A DNA stretch of 12,964 bases from Firmicutes bacterium UBA2598 (GCA_002339345.1 DDKM01000072.1:1-12964); one strand, 5' to 3'. Shown: positions 1 through 6,874, numbered from the stretch's first letter. The notes: generated by a model from the letters alone, not told the origin. Numbers and translations are program-made.

Positions 1-242
1 GCGAATGCCGAGAGCCTATTAAAAATAAGGTCAACACTGCGGGCAGCCAGATCCCTGGCCACGGAGATTCCCCACCGTTCCAGTTGAGCACGCAAGGTGG
101 CGGTATGGGCGCTCTGCACCTCCAGGTTGAACCAGGTGCCCAGGAGCAACACAAGCATCACGGCAATCCCGAGGATTTTGCCCCTGATACCAACCAGGTT
201 GTAAATGTTCCGCAATAAGTTGCGCACCGGCCGCCGCTCCAT
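1..242 (-). CDS. N-terminus of a membrane sensor protein, probable histidine kinase (partial)
   Basis: The gene runs off the left edge, leaving 80 codons. It starts at ATG 240-242, preceded by a run of seven G followed by AG (GGGGGGGAG), which serves as ribosome binding site. The protein begins with a basic stretch (MERRPVRNLLRNIYNLV), followed by one hydrophobic segment at about residues 22-38 (GKILGIAVMLVLLLGTW). After it comes a presumably extracytoplasmic region containing LRAQLERWGISVARDLAARS. This layout, a short basic N-terminus, one membrane helix and then a helical region with 'R.G..VARDLAARS', is typical of two-component sensor kinases with an extracytoplasmic sensor domain in Desulfotomaculum-type bacteria. 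No catalytic domain lies in the window, so a methyl-accepting chemotaxis protein or diguanylate cyclase is also possible. That it is a real coding region is fairly sure; the kinase assignment is inference. Confidence 0.6.
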   Translation of the reverse strand, partial: MERRPVRNLLRNIYNLVGIRGKILGIAVMLVLLLGTWFNLEVQSAHTATLRAQLERWGISVARDLAARSVDLIFNRLSAF

Positions 243-302
243 ATACTCCCCCCCAGACGCCGCATTACATTCATTTTAACATTCCCGTTGCCGGTGGAGG
301 AA

Positions 303-325
303 GAAAAAATAAGCCCGTGAGGGGC
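303..325 (-). terminator. Candidate intrinsic terminator after the thioredoxin-like gene
   Basis: On the minus strand GCCC, loop CTCAC and GGGC are followed by TTATTTTTTC. The stem is only 4 bp but the T-rich tail is good. It lies about 30 nt past the stop of the thioredoxin-like gene and before the sensor gene. Confidence 0.4.
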
Positions 326-355
326 GTTGGAAAATGGCGGATGAGCAGGGTTAGC

Positions 356-607
356 TCAATCACCCGCATTTAGCTCTTCCTGAATCCAGCGCTTAATTTC
401 CTCCTTTCGAGGCACACGGCCTGCAGCTTTCAGTTTCCCGTTAACTATAAAGCCAGGCGTGGTGAAAACACCATAGTCAGTGATTTGATTGATTTCCGTG
501 ATTTTGTCCACCTTCACAGAGATGCCCAGCTCTGGTAGGACGCCACAGGTCAACTCCTCCAACTTATGGCAGTTATGACATCCCGGGCCAAGGACCTTTA
601 TTTCCAA
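356..607 (-). CDS. Thioredoxin-like small redox-active disulfide protein (thioredoxin_3 / redox_disulf_2 type)
   Basis: An 83-residue protein with an N-terminal beta strand MEIKVLGPG followed by the active-site pair C10-H-N-C13, and a TTPG segment at residues 49-52 that supplies the cis-proline of a thioredoxin fold. The C-terminal GRVPRKEEIKRWI matches the usual end of this small family, and the length is normal, so the gene looks intact. The start is TTG at 605-607 with a strong GGAGGGGGAG 6 nt upstream. Relatives are commonly encoded beside an ArsR repressor and a COG0701 permease; here both neighbours are damaged. The start overlaps the end of the permease remnant. A thiol-disulfide role in the cytosol is inferred from the motif; the substrate is unknown and a link to arsenical or metal handling rests only on context. 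Confidence 0.88.
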   Translation of the reverse strand: MEIKVLGPGCHNCHKLEELTCGVLPELGISVKVDKITEINQITDYGVFTTPGFIVNGKLKAAGRVPRKEEIKRWIQEELNAGD

Positions 608-930
608 AGCGATCTCCCCCTCCAGATACTAACAGATTTGTTTTCGTTCAGAATAGCGAACACAAATTGACCTGGAAGCAAGCCAGCATTACTCTCCGGG
701 CGGCCCATAAGCAGTCCTGCAACCAGCACTCCCCAAAACAGCAATGGCAAAATTTGTTTGGCGAAGGTCCAGGTGGATGCCCCCACGCCAGAATTTCCTC
801 CCTACTAAACCATTTCCAAGTCAACAGTGCCGTTAAGGCGATCAGAATCACGAGGGCATAGGAGTGCCAAAGCCTGGAAGGCTGGTCAGGGTTGTTCCAG
901 GAAGCAGTTCTCAACAACCATTTTTTGCTT
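598..930 (-). pseudogene. Remnant of a COG0701 (DUF318/ArsP-type) membrane permease
   Basis: Two minus-strand frames together encode a recognisable piece of a COG0701 permease. The first, from about 930 to 780, includes LVILIALTALLTWKWFSREEILAWG. The second, from about 786 to 645, includes STWTFAKQILPLLFWGVLVAG and then LLMGRPESNAGLLPGQFV. They join if one G is added to the five-G run at 780-784, giving ...ILAWGASTWTFAKQ... . The protein is also short: family members have several more membrane helices. Here the upstream part is missing after the terminator at 934-961, and after about residue FVFAILNENKS the reading departs from the family and stops at 598-600, next to the thioredoxin start. 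I read this as a frameshifted, doubly truncated pseudogene. Family identity comes from motif recall, not a search. Confidence 0.72.
614..623 (-). promoter_or_regulatory. Ribosome binding site that decides the TTG start of the thioredoxin-like gene
   Basis: GGAGGGGGAG lies 6 nt before TTG 605-607. It sits just inside the broken end of the permease remnant, so this translation signal survived whatever rearrangement removed the rest of the permease. Confidence 0.7.
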
Positions 931-933
931 AGA

Positions 934-961
934 CAATAAAAAACCTCCCGACAGCGGGAGG
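934..961 (-). terminator. Intrinsic terminator between arsR and the permease remnant
   Basis: On the minus strand CCTCCCG, loop CTGT and CGGGAGG are followed by TTTTTTATTG: a perfect 7-bp GC-rich stem, tetraloop and U-tract. It would end transcripts from the ArsR gene before the permease remnant, so the thioredoxin-like gene downstream would need read-through or its own promoter. Confidence 0.85.
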
Positions 962-1006
962 GTGAAGTACAGGTTTCATCTATGATCCCAAGTGTCATGA
1001 ATCTGG

Positions 1007-1325
1007 TTAACGTGTCTTTAGACTTGCCATGGCGTCATGTATCTTAGCGGCCAGCACCTGATCCAGCATATCTATAATGAATGGAAGACACTTCAGGGTG
1101 TTTTACCCGGTAGATGACCCACAAGCCGTCCTTATAGAAGGAAACTACGTCTTGATTTCGCAATACAGCCAGGTGTTGGGATATGTTTGACTGCTCCAGT
1201 TCCAGATCTGTGATGAACTCGCAAACACAACGTTCGCCGTGGTGAAGCTGTTTCAAAATGCGTAAGCGAGTCGGATGAGCAAGGGCTTTCAGAAAATCCG
1301 ATTTCATTTGGTAAAGCCGGGTCAT
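1007..1325 (-). pseudogene. ArsR-family transcriptional repressor with a frameshifted C-terminus (possibly still functional)
   Basis: As read, the frame 1044-1325 gives 93 residues. The winged helix-turn-helix core is complete: LKALAHPTRLRILKQL at about residues 13-28, the C33-V-C35 pair typical of metal-sensing ArsR proteins, and the recognition helix QSNISQHLAVL at 45-55. After residue 82 the frame yields HYRYAGSGAGR and a stop. In the next frame, from 1078 to a stop at 1007-1009, the sequence reads IIDMLDQVLAAKIHD and continues to MASLKTR, the expected C-terminal dimerisation helix. Removing one base near 1076-1083 restores a normal protein of about 105 residues. The start is ATG 1323-1325 behind a G-rich site; GGGG-ATT-CCCC can fold over it. 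The gene lies 43 bp from the dehydrogenase stop. A sequencing error is possible. Metal or arsenite sensing is inferred from the family. Confidence 0.8.
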
Positions 1326-1368
1326 TCACGGGGAATCCCCCCTTTACATAGTACCCCGATCATGGTGA

Positions 1369-2382
1369 TTAGTGTTCCTGGCTCACCATTTTATTAATTA
1401 TGGCGTCCGCCATCTCGCTGGTCCCAGCGGTACCACCCAGGTCGTAGGTGAGGCTGGTGCCCTCCTCCAGCACCGCCACAACCGCCCGGTGGATGCGGGC
1501 CGCCGCCTCCGTCTCACCCAGGTGTTCAAGCATCATCACACCGGACAGCAGGATGGCCAGCGGGTTTACCTTGTTCTGACCGGCATACTTGGGGGCACTG
1601 CCGTGCACCGGTTCAAAAACCGCCCCGTTTTCTCCGATGTTGGCACCCGGGGCCACCCCCAGGCCGCCCACCAGGCCTGCACAGAGGTCGGATATAATGT
1701 CCCCGTACAGGTTTGGCATCACCAGTACGTCATAGAGTTCCGGTTTTTGGACCAACTGCATGCACATATTGTCCACTATCCGGTCCTCAAACTCGATATC
1801 CGGGTAGCCGGCAGCCACCTGGCGGGCACACTCCAAAAACAGCCCATCGGACAGTTTCATGATGTTGGCTTTATGTACAGCCGTAACTTTCCGCCTTTTT
1901 TCCCGCCTGGCATATTCAAAGGCGTAACGAGCAATGCGCTCGGAAGCTTCGCGGGTGATGATCTTGATGGATTCCGCCGCATCCCGGCCAACCATATGTT
2001 CCACTCCAGCATAGAGGTCCTCGGTGTTTTCCCTCACCACCACCAAATCCACGTTCTGATAACGGGTAGGTATATTGGGAAGGGTACGGGCAGGCCGCAC
2101 ATTGGCATACAGGTTCAGTTCCTTGCGTAAAGTAACATTGACACTACGAAAACCGGTGCCAACGGGAGTGGTCAGGGGACCCTTGAGGGCAATCCCGTTC
2201 TTCCTGATGGATTGTAGCACATGCTGGGGAAGTGGTGTGCCGTACTGCTGGATCACCCCTTCACCCGCATCCACCACATCCCAGTTGATGGAGACACCAC
2301 TGGCATCGATTACCCGCCGGGCAGCTTCTGCAATTTCCGGTCCAATCCCGTCACCCGGGATCAAGGTGATGTTATATGTCAT
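1369..2382 (-). CDS. Isocitrate/homoisocitrate dehydrogenase (beta-decarboxylating dehydrogenase family)
   Basis: A 337-residue enzyme that oxidatively decarboxylates isocitrate or a longer homologue to a 2-oxoacid. ATG at 2380-2382 is chosen over an in-frame start 54 nt upstream because GGAGGAA lies 7 nt before it and the protein then opens with MTYNITLIPGDGIGPEI, the family's N-terminus. Visible motifs: S80-V-N82 and R86 (substrate phosphorylation-loop region), R96, R117-E-N, Y124, K171 of HKANIMK, the metal-binding NLYGDIISD at 224-232 (D228, D232), and the cofactor loop GSAPKYAG at 261-268 followed by N273-P. The K265-Y266 pair resembles NADP-type E. coli Icd more than classical NAD enzymes, yet the size fits the small bacterial NAD/homoisocitrate group, so cofactor and substrate are open. 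It lies 86 bp downstream of the homocitrate synthase gene and is probably co-transcribed with it. Confidence 0.92.
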   Translation of the reverse strand: MTYNITLIPGDGIGPEIAEAARRVIDASGVSINWDVVDAGEGVIQQYGTPLPQHVLQSIRKNGIALKGPLTTPVGTGFRSVNVTLRKELNLYANVRPARTLPNIPTRYQNVDLVVVRENTEDLYAGVEHMVGRDAAESIKIITREASERIARYAFEYARREKRRKVTAVHKANIMKLSDGLFLECARQVAAGYPDIEFEDRIVDNMCMQLVQKPELYDVLVMPNLYGDIISDLCAGLVGGLGVAPGANIGENGAVFEPVHGSAPKYAGQNKVNPLAILLSGVMMLEHLGETEAAARIHRAVVAVLEEGTSLTYDLGGTAGTSEMADAIINKMVSQEH

Positions 2383-2468
2383 CGTTGAGATTCCTCCACT
2401 ATCTCCAAAAATTATTTCCGGGTATGTGTCGATCATGTGGACAAGGGTTTGCCCCTGGAGCCGTCGCC

Positions 2469-3596
2469 CTACCTCCGGCCGAGGTATTCCTCGTAAATAT
2501 AAACCACTTCCTTGTCAAAGAGCGATCTCTTCAGTTCAACGGCTGCCGCCCTCACCCGGGCCAGAATTTCCTCCGCATCATTTTGCGACAGGTTGATACC
2601 GTATTCAGCAAACTTGGCCTTGATGGCGGCGGTGCCGGAATGCTTGCCGATAACAATCTGGCGCTCCAGACCCACCTCCTCCGGTTTGAAAACCTCGTAG
2701 GTAAGGGGATTTTTCAGGGCTCCATCGGCATGGATACCAGACTCGTGGGCAAACATATTGCTCCCCACAATGGCCTTGGACACGTGCAGGTGCCGGCCGG
2801 CTGCCCTGGCCACATATTCGGCCAGCTCGCGGAAACGCTCGGTCTTGAATTCCAGATCGGTATCCATCAGGTATTTCAGAGCCATCACCACTTCCTCCAA
2901 GGCGGCGTTACCAGCCCGCTCACCCAGGCCGATTACCGTTACGCCCGCGTGGGTGGCACCGGCCCGGATACCGGCAAAGGTATTAGCTGTAGCCATACCG
3001 AAGTCATTGTGCATGTGCATTTCCACATCAATGCCCACAGTATCAATAATGTACTTGATCCGCTCATAGGTGGTGAAGGGGTCCAAAGTGCCCACAGTGT
3101 CACAGTAACGCAGGCGGTTGGCACCAGCATTCTTGGCTTCGGTGGCGAAGCGGATGAGGAAATCCATATCACTACGTGAGGCATCCTCCGCGTTAACGGA
3201 CACATAGAGATTGTGCTTTTTGGCGAACTCGCACGCTTTCACCATGTCGGACAGCACCCGCTCCCGGGTGCTCATCAGTTTATGTTCAATATGAATGTCC
3301 GAAGTGGATATGGAGATGGCCACTGCATCAACACCGCAATCAATAGAATGCTGGACATCGGATACCACCGCCCGGTTCCATCCCATAATGCTTGCACGCA
3401 GGCCGGAATCCACAATCTCTTTGATGACCTGTTTTTCATCCCCGCCCATGACCGGCACACCTGCTTCAATTTGGTGGACGCCCACTTCGTCCAGCATTTT
3501 GGCTATGCGCAATTTTTCCTTGTTGGCAAACACCACTCCCGCCGTTTGCTCGCCATCCCTAAGGGTTGTGTCTACGATGACGATGTGCCTTGTCAT
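2469..3596 (-). CDS. Homocitrate synthase, NifV type (or Re-citrate synthase)
   Basis: A 375-residue DRE-TIM metallolyase that condenses acetyl-CoA with a 2-oxoacid. Start ATG 3594-3596 gives MTRHIVIVDTTLRDGEQ; an AAGGAG lies upstream at a somewhat long spacing of 11 nt. The longer in-frame extension is hydrophobic, non-family sequence and is rejected. Motifs: D9-TTLRDGEQ17 with catalytic R13 and metal ligand D14, the HMHND motif at 194-198 (H194, H196), and GLGERAGNAALEE at about 223-235 with N230. There is no LeuA-type regulatory domain, and the length matches NifV (about 375-380). NifV makes homocitrate from 2-oxoglutarate for the nitrogenase cofactor, but no nif gene is visible and the next gene is an isocitrate-type dehydrogenase. 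Several anaerobes use NifV-related proteins as Re-citrate synthases, so oxaloacetate is an alternative substrate. Confidence 0.9.
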   Translation of the reverse strand: MTRHIVIVDTTLRDGEQTAGVVFANKEKLRIAKMLDEVGVHQIEAGVPVMGGDEKQVIKEIVDSGLRASIMGWNRAVVSDVQHSIDCGVDAVAISISTSDIHIEHKLMSTRERVLSDMVKACEFAKKHNLYVSVNAEDASRSDMDFLIRFATEAKNAGANRLRYCDTVGTLDPFTTYERIKYIIDTVGIDVEMHMHNDFGMATANTFAGIRAGATHAGVTVIGLGERAGNAALEEVVMALKYLMDTDLEFKTERFRELAEYVARAAGRHLHVSKAIVGSNMFAHESGIHADGALKNPLTYEVFKPEEVGLERQIVIGKHSGTAAIKAKFAEYGINLSQNDAEEILARVRAAAVELKRSLFDKEVVYIYEEYLGRR

Positions 3597-3678
3597 TGTT
3601 TTATCCGCTCCTTCACCCAACCATAATGATGTAATTATAACCACAGCCAAGACAAAAATCTTCCGCTTAATATGCCTG

Positions 3679-3707
3679 ATAATAGCCATTTTTGGCCATT
3701 ATTTCAA
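3679..3707 (-). promoter_or_regulatory. Sigma-A-type promoter of the homocitrate synthase/dehydrogenase pair
   Basis: On the minus strand TTGAAA (3702-3707) and TATTAT (3679-3684) are separated by exactly 17 bp. Transcription would start near 3672, leaving a leader of about 75 nt before ATG 3596. No terminator separates it from either gene, so it probably drives both. Confidence 0.65.
3680..3701. promoter_or_regulatory. Operator-like inverted repeat inside the promoter
   Basis: Minus-strand arms TAATGGCCA and TGGCTATTA match at 8 of 9 positions around an AAAA centre. The element fills the spacer and covers most of the -10 box, where a bound dimeric repressor would block RNA polymerase. The regulator is unknown. 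Confidence 0.5.
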
Positions 3708-3736
3708 TCCATGCCATTCATGCTTCCTGTGCCATT
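3685..3736 (-). repeat. Four AATGGC direct repeats upstream of and within the promoter
   Basis: Minus-strand AATGGC occurs at 3736-3731, 3718-3713, 3700-3695 and 3690-3685, with start-to-start distances of 18, 18 and 10 bp. The last two form part of the inverted repeat described for this promoter. The even spacing suggests a multi-site regulator, though short AT-rich repeats can arise by chance. Confidence 0.4.
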
Positions 3737-3815
3737 TACTATCTCATTATTTTGGTAGATATATATCATTTTGAGATATTATTCCGGCATTGGACAATAG
3801 TCCGGGAAATGGCAA

Positions 3816-3834
3816 GGAGCGCCGGCGGCGCTCC
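3816..3834 (-). terminator. GC-rich hairpin after gatB, possible terminator without a U-tract
   Basis: GGAGCGCC, a 3-nt loop and GGCGCTCC form a perfect 8-bp stem about 65 nt past the gatB stop. The minus strand continues TTGCCATTTCC, so there is no proper U-tract; it may instead stabilise the 3' end or act with Rho. The rest of 3597-3898 holds only the promoter and repeats described for the next gene pair. Confidence 0.4.
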
Positions 3835-3898
3835 CATTGTACCAACAAGTACAGGTTCTGGTTTTACAGGTAGTGGATGATCCAGGTTCACATAATGG

Positions 3899-5344
3899 CT
3901 AGTTGCTACCCAGCCTTTCCTTCAACAGCTTGTTCACCAACCCTGGGTTGGCTTTACCCTTGGTTTCCTTCATCACCTGGCCCACCAAAAAGCCCAGGGC
4001 CCGTTCCTTGCCCGCCCTGAAGTCCTCCACCACACCCGGGTTGCCGGCCAGCACCCTGTCAACCACCGCTGCCAGTTCCCCCTCATCGGAAATCTGCACC
4101 AACCCCTGTTCCCGTACAATGGTACCGGGGTCCTTTCCGGTGGAGAACATTTCCTCAAAAATAACCTTGGCCATCTTGCCGCTGATGGTACCCTGATCCA
4201 TCAGTCTAAGGAGTTCTGCCAGACCGGCGGGCTTGATCAGGGAACGGGTAATGTCCAGGTTGCCGGCATTTAACAGGCGCAGCAGCTCCCCCATCACCCA
4301 GTTGCTGACGGTTTTGGCATCGGGGTGGAGGGCCACCGTCCGGTCAAAGAAATCGGCCAGGTCACGGGAACTGGTGATTACCCCGGCATCGTAAGGCGGA
4401 AGGCCGTAGTCCCTGATCAGGCGTTCCTTGCGGGCATCGGGCAGTTCCGGCAAGCTTCGCCTGATTTCCTCCACCCATTCCCTTTCGATAACCAGGGGTA
4501 CCAAATCCGGTTCCGGGAAGTAACGGTAATCGTGGGCCTGTTCCTTGCTGCGCATGGAGACGGTAATCCCTTTGGCTTCATCCCAGGAACGGGTTTCCTG
4601 GACGATCCGGCCACCGGATTCCAGCACTTCCCTTTGCCGCTGGATCTCATATTCCAGGGCTCGCTGCAGGGCACGGAAGGAGTTCATATTTTTGATTTCC
4701 GTCTTGGTGCCAAACTTGTCCGACCCGACCGGGCGGATGGAGACATTGGCGTCACAACGCAAGGACCCTTCCTCCATCTTGCAGTCGGAAACATCGGTAT
4801 ATTGCAAAATGGCCTTCAGTTTTTCCAGGTAGGCCCGGGCCTCCTCCGGGGTCCGGAGGTCCGGTTCGGAGACGATTTCCAGCAAGGGTACGCCGGTACG
4901 GTTGTAATCCACCAGGGAGTATGGCGAACGGGAAATACTCTCCCCGCTATGCAACAACTTACCGGCATCCTCCTCCATATGCACCCGGGTAATCCCTATG
5001 GACTTGGTCTCACCGTTCACCTCTATAGGCAAGTAACCTCCCGCGGCAATAGGCAGATCATACTGGGAGATCTGGTAATTTTTGGGCAGATCGGGGTAAT
5101 AGTAATTTTTCCGGTCAAACTTGCTGAAGGCGGCAATTTTACAGTTCAGTGCCAGGCCGATCTTGATGGCAAACTCCACCACCCGCTTGTTCAGGACCGG
5201 CAGCACGCCTGGCAGTCCAAGACAGATGGGGCAGACATGGGTGTTGGGCTCCCCCCCGAAGGCGGTGGTGCAGCCGCAGAACACCTTGGAATTGGTTTTT
5301 AATTCGGTATGTACCTCAAGGCCGATAACTGCTTCGTATTCCAT
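3899..5344 (-). CDS. gatB: Aspartyl/glutamyl-tRNA amidotransferase subunit B
   Basis: A 481-residue subunit of the GatCAB complex, which converts misacylated Asp-tRNA(Asn) or Glu-tRNA(Gln) to Asn-tRNA or Gln-tRNA. GatB binds the tRNA and activates the side-chain carboxylate with ATP. The start ATG 5342-5344 gives the canonical MEYEAVIGLEVHTEL; GGAGG lies 12 nt upstream inside gatA. A zinc site is visible as C23-G-C25 and C38-P-I-C41. Other family segments follow in order: DRKNYYYPDLPKNYQISQYD, SLVDYNRTGVPLLEIVSEPD, GSLRCDANVSIRP and the DYRYFPEPDL block. A C-terminal YqeY-like tail domain ends in NPGLVNKLLKERLG. The length is normal. Only 1 nt separates it from the gatA stop, pointing to translational coupling. 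Confidence 0.98.
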   Translation of the reverse strand: MEYEAVIGLEVHTELKTNSKVFCGCTTAFGGEPNTHVCPICLGLPGVLPVLNKRVVEFAIKIGLALNCKIAAFSKFDRKNYYYPDLPKNYQISQYDLPIAAGGYLPIEVNGETKSIGITRVHMEEDAGKLLHSGESISRSPYSLVDYNRTGVPLLEIVSEPDLRTPEEARAYLEKLKAILQYTDVSDCKMEEGSLRCDANVSIRPVGSDKFGTKTEIKNMNSFRALQRALEYEIQRQREVLESGGRIVQETRSWDEAKGITVSMRSKEQAHDYRYFPEPDLVPLVIEREWVEEIRRSLPELPDARKERLIRDYGLPPYDAGVITSSRDLADFFDRTVALHPDAKTVSNWVMGELLRLLNAGNLDITRSLIKPAGLAELLRLMDQGTISGKMAKVIFEEMFSTGKDPGTIVREQGLVQISDEGELAAVVDRVLAGNPGVVEDFRAGKERALGFLVGQVMKETKGKANPGLVNKLLKERLGSN

Positions 5345-5345
5345 T

Positions 5346-6815
5346 TTACTGCTGCACCTCCAGGCTGGGCCGGCGCCGGTGCCAGGGAGTGGCCTGTTCA
5401 TAGGCATAGGCGGCCCGCAAAATGGTTTCCTCCCCGAAGGGTTTGCCCATGAGTTGCAACCCCACCGGCAGCCCCTGGCTGAAACCGCAGGGGATGGATA
5501 TGGCCGGGATACCCGCCATGTTCACCGGAATGGTGCACAAATCGGACAGATACATGGCCAGGGGATTATCCGCCCGCTCGCCAAACTTGAAGGATACCGT
5601 GGGAGAAGTGGGTGAAGCCAGCAGGTCAAACTTCTTAAAGGCCTGATCAAAATCACCCCTGATCAGGGTCCTGACCTTTAGCGCTTTCAAGTAATAGGCA
5701 TCGTAGTAACCTGAACTGAGGGCATAGGTGCCCAGCATAATCCGGCGTTTAACCTCCTGGCCAAAACCCTCGCTTCTGGTTTTCATGTACATGCTGACCA
5801 CATCGGTAGCACCCTCGACGCGGAACCCATACCCCACGCCATCATAACGGGCCAGGTTGGAGCTGGCCTCCGCCGGTGCCACTATGTAGTAAGCAGGAAG
5901 GGCATATTCGGTATGGGGTAGGGATACCTCATCCACCACCGCCCCCAGTTCCTCCATTAGGCCAATGGCCTCCCGCACCACCCGTTCCACATCGGGATCC
6001 AAGCCCTGGCCAAAGTATTCCCGCGGGATGCCGATACGCAGACCCTTGATGTCCGGTACCAGGCATTCCCGGTAGTCCGGGGGCTGATAACCGGCAGAGG
6101 TGGAATCCATGGGATCATGCCCGGCGATGGCATTCAGCACCAGGGCACAGTCGGTGACATCCCTGGTCACCGGGCCTATTTGATCCAGGGAAGAGGCGAA
6201 GGCCACCAACCCGTATCGGGATACCAGACCGTAGGTGGGCTTTAAACCAACCACACCGCAAAAGGAAGCGGGCTGCCGGATGGAACCGCCAGTATCTGAA
6301 CCCAATGCAAAAACAGCCTGCCCGGCGGCCACCGCCGCTACCGCCCCCCCGCTGGACCCTCCCGGTACCCTTTCCAAATCCCAGGGGTTTTTGGTATTGA
6401 AAAAACGGGAGTTTTCAGTGGAAGAACCCATGGCAAACTCGTCCATGTTCAACTTTCCAATAAGCCCGGAACCCTGTTCCGCCAGCCGGACCACTACAGT
6501 GGCGTCATAGGGCGGAATGAAGTTTTCCAGCATCCTGGAAGAACAGGTAGTACGCACCCCCTTGGTGCACATGTTGTCCTTCAAGGCCATGGGTATGCCT
6601 GCCAGGGGAGTGATGCGCTCCCCCCGGGCGATGGCCTCGTCCGCCCTGCTGGCGGCTGCCCTGGTCAACTCCGGGGTGGTGGTGACAAAGGACCGTACCA
6701 CAGGCTCTACCGCCTCCAGACGGGCCAGTACTGCTTCGGCGACCTCAGCGGCGCTTACCTCCCTGGCCACCAACAGCTTGTGAATGGCATGGGCTGTCAT
6801 GTAATGCAAATCCAA
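5346..6815 (-). CDS. gatA: Aspartyl/glutamyl-tRNA amidotransferase subunit A
   Basis: A 489-residue amidase-signature subunit that hydrolyses glutamine and feeds ammonia to GatB. The Ser-cisSer-Lys catalytic triad is complete: K79 (ALKDN), S154 in PGGSSGGA and S178 in GSDTGGSIRQP, the same numbers as in Staphylococcus aureus GatA, which supports the TTG start at 6813-6815. That start has GGGAGG 8 nt upstream; ATG six codons in is much further from the site. Family blocks NMDEFAMGSSTENS, GLKPTYGLVSRYGL and SLDQIGPVTR are intact. The gene follows gatC by 59 nt, with no terminator between them, and is 1 nt from gatB, so all three subunits are probably on one transcript. Confidence 0.98.
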   Translation of the reverse strand: MDLHYMTAHAIHKLLVAREVSAAEVAEAVLARLEAVEPVVRSFVTTTPELTRAAASRADEAIARGERITPLAGIPMALKDNMCTKGVRTTCSSRMLENFIPPYDATVVVRLAEQGSGLIGKLNMDEFAMGSSTENSRFFNTKNPWDLERVPGGSSGGAVAAVAAGQAVFALGSDTGGSIRQPASFCGVVGLKPTYGLVSRYGLVAFASSLDQIGPVTRDVTDCALVLNAIAGHDPMDSTSAGYQPPDYRECLVPDIKGLRIGIPREYFGQGLDPDVERVVREAIGLMEELGAVVDEVSLPHTEYALPAYYIVAPAEASSNLARYDGVGYGFRVEGATDVVSMYMKTRSEGFGQEVKRRIMLGTYALSSGYYDAYYLKALKVRTLIRGDFDQAFKKFDLLASPTSPTVSFKFGERADNPLAMYLSDLCTIPVNMAGIPAISIPCGFSQGLPVGLQLMGKPFGEETILRAAYAYEQATPWHRRRPSLEVQQ

Positions 6816-6823
6816 GGGCCAAA

Positions 6824-6829
6824 CCTCCC
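6824..6829 (-). promoter_or_regulatory. Ribosome binding site that decides the TTG start of gatA
   Basis: GGGAGG lies 8 nt before TTG 6813-6815. No ATG or GTG has comparable spacing, and the resulting numbering puts the catalytic residues at the family positions. Confidence 0.7.
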
Positions 6830-6874
6830 TTTACCATAGCTCAAGAATACCGCGTAATCCGGGATATGTTGTTT

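Noticed and set aside
2437..2468. Possible extra small gene between synthase and dehydrogenase
   Set aside because: The 86-bp gap 2383-2468 contains only the dehydrogenase ribosome binding site; no frame or hairpin stands out.
1372..3179. Plus-strand open frames opposite the dehydrogenase and synthase genes
   Set aside because: Both strands cannot be coding over such lengths here; the minus-strand genes have complete active-site motifs.
4325..5302. Long plus-strand open frame (325 codons) opposite gatB
   Set aside because: It mirrors the codon pattern of gatB, has no ribosome binding site or recognisable domain, and gatB is certain on the other strand.
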